Shown one piece after another: positions 59,025-64,000 of a stretch of DNA of 64,000 nucleotides. Position 1 is the first letter of the stretch; each line of letters opens with the position of its first letter. The DNA is from Halomonas jincaotanensis (lineage in GTDB: Bacteria; Pseudomonadota; Gammaproteobacteria; Pseudomonadales; Halomonadaceae): the NCBI RefSeq assembly GCF_018448785.1, contig NZ_JAHCLU010000001.1, positions 62,001-126,000 on the forward strand, read 5' to 3'. The notes under the pieces are model-generated. The model saw nothing but the letters and a program-made list of their open reading frames with translations, made no database searches and was not told the DNA's origin. Position numbers and translations under genes: made by a program.

Positions 59025-60140
59025 ATGAGTGATGATGACAACCGCCAGGACCCTTGGATAGATGGGCCCGAGTTGAGCGCCGATCAGCAGCGGGCGGCAA
59101 GTAGAAAGCAAGCGGCGCCTCGCGGCTCAGCGGGAGGCGGGTCGGCGGGAGGTGGTTCAGAAGGAGAGGATGCCGAGGTACTGCGCGAACGCCAGCGGCT
59201 GGAACAGCTGCACATGATGGGGCGTTGGGTCGATGGCGTGCTGGTCGAGCAGCGTCGCACACGGCGCTGGAAGCTGTTCTTCCGATTTGTCTTCCTCGCG
59301 CTGTTCCTGGCCTCCCTGGCCGCGGTCTTCTATAGCCTGTTTGGCCTGTCGAGAGCCGCCGCGCCGACGGGTCCACACCTTGGCGTCGTCGAGGTGAAAG
59401 GAGTGATCGACGGCGATTCTCCCGCCAATGCCGAGCGCGTCATCGAGGGGCTCAATCGCGCCTGGGAAGCCGAAGGCAGTCAGGCAGTCGTGCTGCATAT
59501 CGATAGTCCCGGTGGCAGCCCGGTGCAGTCTCAGCGTATCTATACAGAGGTGATGCGTCTGCGTGAGCAGGGCGACAAGCCCATCATCGCCGTGATCGAG
59601 GATATCGGGGCCAGCGGTGCCTATTACATTGCCGCGGCGGCGGACGAGGTCATCGCCGCACCATCGAGTCTGGTGGGTTCGATCGGGGTCATCTTCTCAA
59701 GCTTCGGCTTCGAGGAGGCGATCGAGCGTTTGGGTGTGGAGCGCCGCCTTTATGCAGCCGGAGACAACAAGGGCTTTCTGGACCCCTTCTCGTCGGTGGC
59801 GCCGGAGCAGCAGGCGTTCTGGGAAGCGGTCCTGGAAACGACGCATCGCCAGTTCATCGACGACGTGCGCAAAGGGCGAGGCGATCGCCTCGCCGACAAC
59901 GACAGTCTGTTCTCGGGGCTTGTCTGGAGTGGGGAGCAGGCACTCGATCTCGGGTTGATTGATTCGCTGGGTTCTCTTCATGGCCTGTCTCGCCAGCGCC
60001 TGGGCGATGTTGAGCTGCGCGATTACACGCCGAGCCTGGATCCGTTCGAGCGGATTTCACGCCAGTTCGGTCGAGTCGCCGCCGAGTGGCTGGGGGCGAC
60101 GTCGTCGACCCATTCGCCAATTCGCTATCAGCTTCCCTGA
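59025..60140 (+). CDS. sppA: Signal peptide peptidase SppA, short form
   Basis: Membrane-bound S49 serine protease that digests leftover signal peptides. The 371-residue protein is of the short type (about half of E. coli SppA, likely assembling as an oligomer). It has a cytoplasmic N-terminus with a glycine- and serine-rich stretch (about residues 25-45), one membrane helix (about 88-107), and the catalytic domain. The serine is in IGASGAYYIAAAADEV (about 191-206) and the lysine in AAGDNKGFLDPF (about 244-255). It ends convergent with maf. Confidence 0.92.
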   Translation: MSDDDNRQDPWIDGPELSADQQRAASRKQAAPRGSAGGGSAGGGSEGEDAEVLRERQRLEQLHMMGRWVDGVLVEQRRTRRWKLFFRFVFLALFLASLAAVFYSLFGLSRAAAPTGPHLGVVEVKGVIDGDSPANAERVIEGLNRAWEAEGSQAVVLHIDSPGGSPVQSQRIYTEVMRLREQGDKPIIAVIEDIGASGAYYIAAAADEVIAAPSSLVGSIGVIFSSFGFEEAIERLGVERRLYAAGDNKGFLDPFSSVAPEQQAFWEAVLETTHRQFIDDVRKGRGDRLADNDSLFSGLVWSGEQALDLGLIDSLGSLHGLSRQRLGDVELRDYTPSLDPFERISRQFGRVAAEWLGATSSTHSPIRYQLP

Positions 60141-60188
60141 AGGCTAGGCGTTAGGGCATCAAGTGGGTTGGAAGGCCCTCGTTTGGCG

Positions 60189-60779
60189 TCAGCCTACCTG
60201 GCGTAGTGGATCGAAGCCTGCCTCGCGCAGCATGGCGCACAGCCGGATCAAGGGAAGTCCGACCAAGGTGTTGGGGTCATCTCCTTCGAGCCTTTCGAAA
60301 AGGGTGATGCCGAGTCCCTCCATGCGGAAGCTGCCGGCGCTGTCCAGGGGCTTTTCGATCGCCACGTACCGGGCGATCTCGGCCTCGTCGAGCTGCCGGA
60401 AGAAAACGTCATACACGTCGTGGCAGACCCTTTCAAGGCGTCGTGTGGTATCGACGAGCGCCAGACCAGTCATGAAGCGGACGCGCCGACCGGAAAAGCG
60501 AGCCAGATTGTGACGAGCGGTTGCTTCGTCGTGGGGCTTGCCGAGAATATCGCCGTCGAACAAGGCTACCTGGTCCGAGCCGATGATCAGGTGATCGGGA
60601 TAGTCGTTGGCCAGGCGATTGGCCTTGGCGAGGGCCAGCCGTTCAACGAGCACCTCCGGCGTTTCACCGGGCCGTGGCGTCTCGTCGATGTCGGGGCTCG
60701 ACCATACGTAGGGGAGTGCCAGGCGGTCGAGCAGCTGGCGGCGCCAGCGTGAACCAGAGGCGAGAACAAGGCGCGTCAT
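60189..60779 (-). CDS. maf: Maf-like nucleoside triphosphate pyrophosphatase (YceF type)
   Basis: House-cleaning pyrophosphatase of the Maf family; the YceF branch prefers 7-methyl-GTP. The 196-residue protein shows the family start LVLASGSRWRRQLLDRLALPY with the S-x-S-x-x-R motif, DETPRPGETPEVLVERLALAKA, the catalytic GSDQVALFDG and LGKPHDEATARHNL. The conserved position between sppA and yceD favours YceF. AGGAG precedes the ATG at 60779. Confidence 0.92.
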   Translation of the reverse strand: MTRLVLASGSRWRRQLLDRLALPYVWSSPDIDETPRPGETPEVLVERLALAKANRLANDYPDHLIIGSDQVALFDGDILGKPHDEATARHNLARFSGRRVRFMTGLALVDTTRRLERVCHDVYDVFFRQLDEAEIARYVAIEKPLDSAGSFRMEGLGITLFERLEGDDPNTLVGLPLIRLCAMLREAGFDPLRQVG

Positions 60780-60878
60780 GCAGGGTCTCCTAATGGTTTT
60801 CAGGTCGGCTTTATGTCGCAGGAAGGCGATGCAGAAGAGGCCAGTTTAACGCCTTGAGGGTGGGGAGGGTGACAAGCT

Positions 60879-60907
60879 TTGACAGCTGACGGGGGAGTGC
60901 CTATCAT
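60879..60907 (+). promoter_or_regulatory. Strong promoter upstream of yceD-rpmF
   Basis: TTGACA (60879-60884), 17-base spacer, TATCAT (60902-60907). The -35 is perfect and the -10 has one mismatch from TATAAT at the fourth position. Start of transcription would be about 60914, three bases before the yceD ATG. Confidence 0.8.
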
Positions 60908-60916
60908 TGCGCGCCT

Positions 60917-61444
60917 ATGCTGACCTCAAGACTTCCTGACAAGATCGAGCCTTACAAGCTCGCCACCCGTGCCGAACGCCTCGAAGGGCTCATGTCCCTC
61001 GACAACTTGGTGCGCCTGGCCGATGCCGTCGGCCCTCAGAGTGGTGACTGCCGGGTGTGGCTCGACTTCGGCGTTGACGCCCAGGGCCAGCGAGAGATTC
61101 GCGGTCGCCTGGAGGCCGACCTCGAGCTGCCGTGTCGGCGCTGTCAAATGCCGATGGCGCAGAAGGTGGAAAGCGAATTTCTACTCGGCATGGTCACCAG
61201 CGATGCCCTCGCCGCCGAGCTGCCGAATACACATGAGCCGGTGCTGGTGGAAAACGAACAGCTTAACCTTCTGGAGGTAGTCGAGGATGAACTGATCCTC
61301 AGCCTGCCTCAGGTGGTTTACCACGACGAGGCCGATTGCCGAGTCTCGCGGGATCAGCTGAGCAGCGGAGTGGAAGCAGAGCAGTCCGCTGCGCCCGCAG
61401 CGAGTCCATTCGAGGTTCTCAAACGTCTCAAGGGCAAAACCTGA
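60917..61444 (+). CDS. yceD: YceD family protein (DUF177)
   Basis: Protein of the DUF177/YceD family, linked in other organisms to 23S rRNA accumulation. The 175-residue product shows the two paired cysteines in [16 protein letters not shown] (about residues 73-88) and the conserved [20 protein letters not shown] (quoted in part), ending in [13 protein letters not shown]. The N-terminus [18 protein letters not shown] aligns with Pseudomonas YceD, which supports ATG 60917. No ribosome-binding site lies in the few bases between predicted transcript start and ATG. rpmF follows after 31 bases, the conserved order. Confidence 0.93.
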   Translation: MLTSRLPDKIEPYKLATRAERLEGLMSLDNLVRLADAVGPQSGDCRVWLDFGVDAQGQREIRGRLEADLELPCRRCQMPMAQKVESEFLLGMVTSDALAAELPNTHEPVLVENEQLNLLEVVEDELILSLPQVVYHDEADCRVSRDQLSSGVEAEQSAAPAASPFEVLKRLKGKT

Positions 61445-61475
61445 CTCATCATCGTTTCATTCTGGAGTGATCCAC

Positions 61476-61646
61476 ATGGCAGTTCAAAAGACCCGCAAGA
61501 CTCGTTCCAAGCGCGGCATGCGTCGCAGCCACGATGCGTTGACAGCACCGACGCTGTCCCAGGACCAGGAAACGGGCGCCACGCATTTGCGTCACCACGT
61601 TTCGCCGGATGGCTTCTACCGCGGCCGCAAGGTTATTGACGCCTGA
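61476..61646 (+). CDS. rpmF: 50S ribosomal protein L32 (RpmF)
   Basis: Large-subunit ribosomal protein L32, 56 residues. It starts [20 protein letters not shown] and ends [11 protein letters not shown], the family layout, with the S-P-D-G near the end. Like E. coli L32 it lacks the four zinc-binding cysteines found in the other form. TGGAGTGATCC precedes the ATG at 61476. It is the usual second gene in yceD-rpmF-plsX. Confidence 0.98.
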   Translation: MAVQKTRKTRSKRGMRRSHDALTAPTLSQDQETGATHLRHHVSPDGFYRGRKVIDA

Positions 61647-61689
61647 GGCGACCCGCCTTCTTCATTGACGTCCGGACTCTGACGACCTC

Positions 61690-62817
61690 ATGTGGATTGC
61701 CGTCGACGCAATGGGCGGTGACCATGGCCCGTTCGCCACTGTCGTAGGAGCAGCTAGCGCGGTCATCGATGTGCCGGATCTCGAGATTCGTCTGTTCGGC
61801 CCGAAACGCCAGCTAGCCGATGAAATCTCCCGCCTGCCGCGGCATCTTGCCGCGGCGGGTTCTCGTATGTGCATCATCAATGCGCCGCAGGTGATTGGTC
61901 AGGATCAGCGTGCATCCGAAGCGCTGCGTCACGGGGCCGATACCAGCATGTCGAAGATGCTCTATTGTGTCGCCGCTGGCGAGGCACGAGCCGGAGTCAG
62001 TGCCGGCAATACCGGCGCACTGATGGCGATGGCACGCCGTGCTGTGGGCACGGTGCCAGGCATATCGCGTCCGGCCATCAGCACCTCGATTCCGACTCGC
62101 GATCAAGGGCGATGCTACCTGCTCGATCTTGGGGCGAACATCGAGGTGTCTGCCAACCGGCTGGTGGAGTTCGCCATGATGGGTGAGGCAATGGCTCGCC
62201 ATGTGGACGGCCTGACTTCGCCGCGGGTGGCATTACTCAACCTCGGTGTCGAAGGCAGTAAAGGGCCTGCGAGTGTCCGGCAAGCCGATGAGTGGTTGCG
62301 CGATCACACTGACATCGCCTATGTAGGGTTTATGGAAGGTGACGGTATTTACAGTGGCAGGGCCGACGTGGTGGTGTGTGATGGCTTCGTCGGCAATGCA
62401 GTTCTCAAGGCAAGCGAAGGACTTGCCCGAATGTTGGTCGAACGCGTTCAGGCGACCTTCGAGGCTCACTGGGGAAGCCGCCTGGTGGGCGCTATGGCCC
62501 GGCCGGCGCTGAGACGGTTAAAGCGTGAGCTTGACCCGGTTCGCTATAACGGCGCCAGCTTGCTGGGGCTGGATGGCATCGTGATCAAGAGCCATGGCAG
62601 TGCCGACGCCACCGGCTTTCATTACGCGGTGTTACGGGCGGTGCAGGAGGTCAGCCGCGACCTGCCAACGCGGTTGGGGGCTGAACTCGGTCAGCGACGA
62701 ACAGCAGCTGATGCGCTCGGCGGTGGCAGCCGAGGTGATAAACGACCCGACGTAGTTGCATCGGATTCGCCTAGCAGGCCTGATGGCGATAAAAGCCAAC
62801 AAGAGAAAGGTGATTGA
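61690..62817 (+). CDS. plsX: Phosphate acyltransferase PlsX
   Basis: Makes acyl phosphate from acyl-ACP, linking fatty acid synthesis to phospholipid synthesis. The 375-residue protein begins [20 protein letters not shown] and has [17 protein letters not shown] (about residues 98-114), [16 protein letters not shown] and [28 protein letters not shown] (in part). The C-terminal 25 residues are a polar extension compared with E. coli. It stops one base before the fabD ATG. The ribosome-binding site is weak. Confidence 0.96.
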   Translation: MWIAVDAMGGDHGPFATVVGAASAVIDVPDLEIRLFGPKRQLADEISRLPRHLAAAGSRMCIINAPQVIGQDQRASEALRHGADTSMSKMLYCVAAGEARAGVSAGNTGALMAMARRAVGTVPGISRPAISTSIPTRDQGRCYLLDLGANIEVSANRLVEFAMMGEAMARHVDGLTSPRVALLNLGVEGSKGPASVRQADEWLRDHTDIAYVGFMEGDGIYSGRADVVVCDGFVGNAVLKASEGLARMLVERVQATFEAHWGSRLVGAMARPALRRLKRELDPVRYNGASLLGLDGIVIKSHGSADATGFHYAVLRAVQEVSRDLPTRLGAELGQRRTAADALGGGSRGDKRPDVVASDSPSRPDGDKSQQEKGD

Positions 62818-62818
62818 C

Positions 62819-63769
62819 ATGACGCAACCCCTCGCTCTCGTTTTCCCCGGCCAGGGTTCTCAGCAAGTGGGTATGTTGAGAGAGCTGGCAGAACGCTACA
62901 GCGTGGTGGGTACTACCTTCGATGAGGCCTCAGACGCGTTAGGTTATGACCTCTGGCAGCTCGTGCAGGAAGGGCCGGCTGACGCGCTGAACGCCACGGC
63001 CTGCACCCAGCCGGCGCTGCTCGCAGCCAGTGTGGCCGTATGGCGAGTCTGGCAGGAGCTCGAAGGGCCCCGTCCGGACGTTATGGCTGGACACAGTCTG
63101 GGCGAATACAGTGCTATGGTCTGTGCGGGCGCGCTGCCCTTTGCCCAGGGCGTGCAGCTGGTAAGGCTGCGTGGGGAGGCGATGCAGGAGGCGGTGCCGG
63201 TCGGCGAGGGTGCCATGGCCGCAATCCTGGGCCTTGACGATGAACAGGTGGAACAGGCCTGCGACAGTGCGGCTCAGGACGACGTGGTGTCGGCGGTCAA
63301 CTACAATGCCCCTGGCCAGGTAGTCATCGCCGGTAGCAAGGCTGCCGTGGAGCGGGCGATCGCGGCCTGTCAGCAAATGGGAGCCAGGCGTGCCGTGGAA
63401 TTGCCGGTTTCCGGTCCCTTCCATAGTGCACTAATGCGTCCGGCCGCCGAGCGGTTGGCCGAGGCGATGGACAAGATCGAGTTGCGTTCACCGCGTTATA
63501 CGGTCATACAGAATGTCGATGCGCAGGCGCATGCAGATATCGAGACATTGCGTACGCGATTGATCGAGCAGCTCTACCAGCCGGTACGCTGGACCTCCTG
63601 CGTAGAGGCAATGGCCGGGCAGGGGGCTCGGGTGTTCATCGAGTGTGGCCCGGGCAAAGTGCTGACGGGCCTGAACAAGCGCATTGCGAAGGGCAGCAAG
63701 GGACTGGCCGTCAACGATCCGGACAGCCTGGAGGCGGCGCTGGAGCTGGCCCGGGACACGACGCGCTAG
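62819..63769 (+). CDS. fabD: Malonyl-CoA:ACP transacylase FabD
   Basis: Loads malonyl groups on acyl carrier protein for fatty acid elongation. The 316-residue protein starts MTQPLALVFPGQGSQQVGML, has the nucleophile elbow GHSLGEYSA (serine about residue 92), the arginine in RLRGEAMQEA, and the active histidine in LPVSGPFHSALM. Start ATG 62819 has AAGGTGA upstream; the open frame to 62756 lies inside plsX and is not coding. Confidence 0.97.
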   Translation: MTQPLALVFPGQGSQQVGMLRELAERYSVVGTTFDEASDALGYDLWQLVQEGPADALNATACTQPALLAASVAVWRVWQELEGPRPDVMAGHSLGEYSAMVCAGALPFAQGVQLVRLRGEAMQEAVPVGEGAMAAILGLDDEQVEQACDSAAQDDVVSAVNYNAPGQVVIAGSKAAVERAIAACQQMGARRAVELPVSGPFHSALMRPAAERLAEAMDKIELRSPRYTVIQNVDAQAHADIETLRTRLIEQLYQPVRWTSCVEAMAGQGARVFIECGPGKVLTGLNKRIAKGSKGLAVNDPDSLEAALELARDTTR

Positions 63770-63833
63770 TCGCCGTTCATTGGGCCATGACATTCACGCA
63801 TGTAAACCTCTCAGGATGAAGGTGGAATACACA

Positions 63834-64000
63834 ATGACAAGCGAGCGTAGAGTCGCCCTGGTCACCGGCGCCAGCCGAGGTATCGGTCGGGCCATTACCC
63901 ATGAGTTGGGTCGACAGGGCCATATTGTGATCGGTACGGCCACCAGCGAAAGCGGGGCTGGTCGTATCGATGCCGACCTCAAGGAAGCGGAAATTGAAGG
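63834..64000 (+). CDS. fabG: 3-oxoacyl-ACP reductase FabG (5' part only)
   Basis: First 55 codons of a short-chain dehydrogenase. The NADPH-binding loop VALVTGASRGIGRAI is at about residues 7-21, and the position directly after fabD makes FabG the best call; it reduces beta-ketoacyl-ACP in fatty acid synthesis. The ATG at 63834 is preceded by AGGTGG ten or so bases upstream. The gene runs off the end of the window. Confidence 0.93.
   Translation, partial: MTSERRVALVTGASRGIGRAITHELGRQGHIVIGTATSESGAGRIDADLKEAEIE

Overview
The window is GC-rich chromosomal DNA from a gammaproteobacterium, most likely a member of the Halomonadaceae (Halomonas-like). The evidence is gene content, gene order and protein style: a lipid A and outer-membrane lipoprotein gene set, the proteobacterial petABC bc1 operon, SspA/SspB, RNase E, and many acidic, D/E-rich proteins. 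It is dense housekeeping DNA. I see no insertion sequence, prophage, tRNA, rRNA or CRISPR array. Almost every gene is recognisable. From memory, the order closely follows two separate blocks of the Pseudomonas chromosome, hisG to the Nudix/ThiE gene and lolC to fabG, joined here through an agmatine-to-putrescine gene pair.

Region 1 (1-12.6 kb): hisG-hisD; a DegS/AlgW-type protease divergent from a Nif3 protein; YhcB/ZapG divergent from ZapE; rplM-rpsI with a structured leader and a strong terminator; petABC; sspAB; then on the minus strand the lpoA-yraN-diaA-dolP operon. Region 2 (14.8-33.8 kb): rsmI, the RNase P RNA gene rnpB with its own promoter, and the division and cell wall (dcw) cluster rsmH-ftsL-ftsI-murE-murF-mraY-murD-ftsW-murG-murC-ddlB-ftsQ-ftsA-ftsZ-lpxC. 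Most junctions there are 4-base start/stop overlaps. mraZ is absent from the head of the cluster. Region 3 (33.8-39.9 kb): dciA on the minus strand, a small exported-protein ORF directly upstream of secA, then secA, argJ and a Nudix-ThiE fusion. Region 4 (39.9-42 kb): aguA-aguB on the minus strand.

Region 5 (42-53.6 kb): a single LolC/E-type permease with LolD, a DUF2062 protein, ComEC, ExbB, ExbD, MsbA, LpxK, a Trm112-like protein, KdsB, a low-molecular-weight phosphatase and MurB. This is an envelope assembly group (lipoprotein sorting, lipid A and KDO supply, peptidoglycan precursors). Region 6 (53.6-64 kb): RNase E (minus) with a long 5' leader, divergent from rluC; then a HAD phosphatase, SppA, Maf, and the fatty acid/phospholipid run yceD-rpmF-plsX-fabD-fabG, the last cut by the window end.

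The most interesting candidate is at 34.38-34.84 kb. A 132-residue ORF with a clear signal peptide ends in R-G-P-P six codons before its stop. Its last codons can pair with the secA translation start region. This layout resembles SecM-secA regulation in enterobacteria, but the protein is not a recognisable SecM. Other points of interest are a probably leaderless yceD mRNA, a roughly 480-base rne leader, the single Lol permease, an NDPR-type linear motif at the end of RNase E, and a very regular hairpin with no U-tract after sspB.
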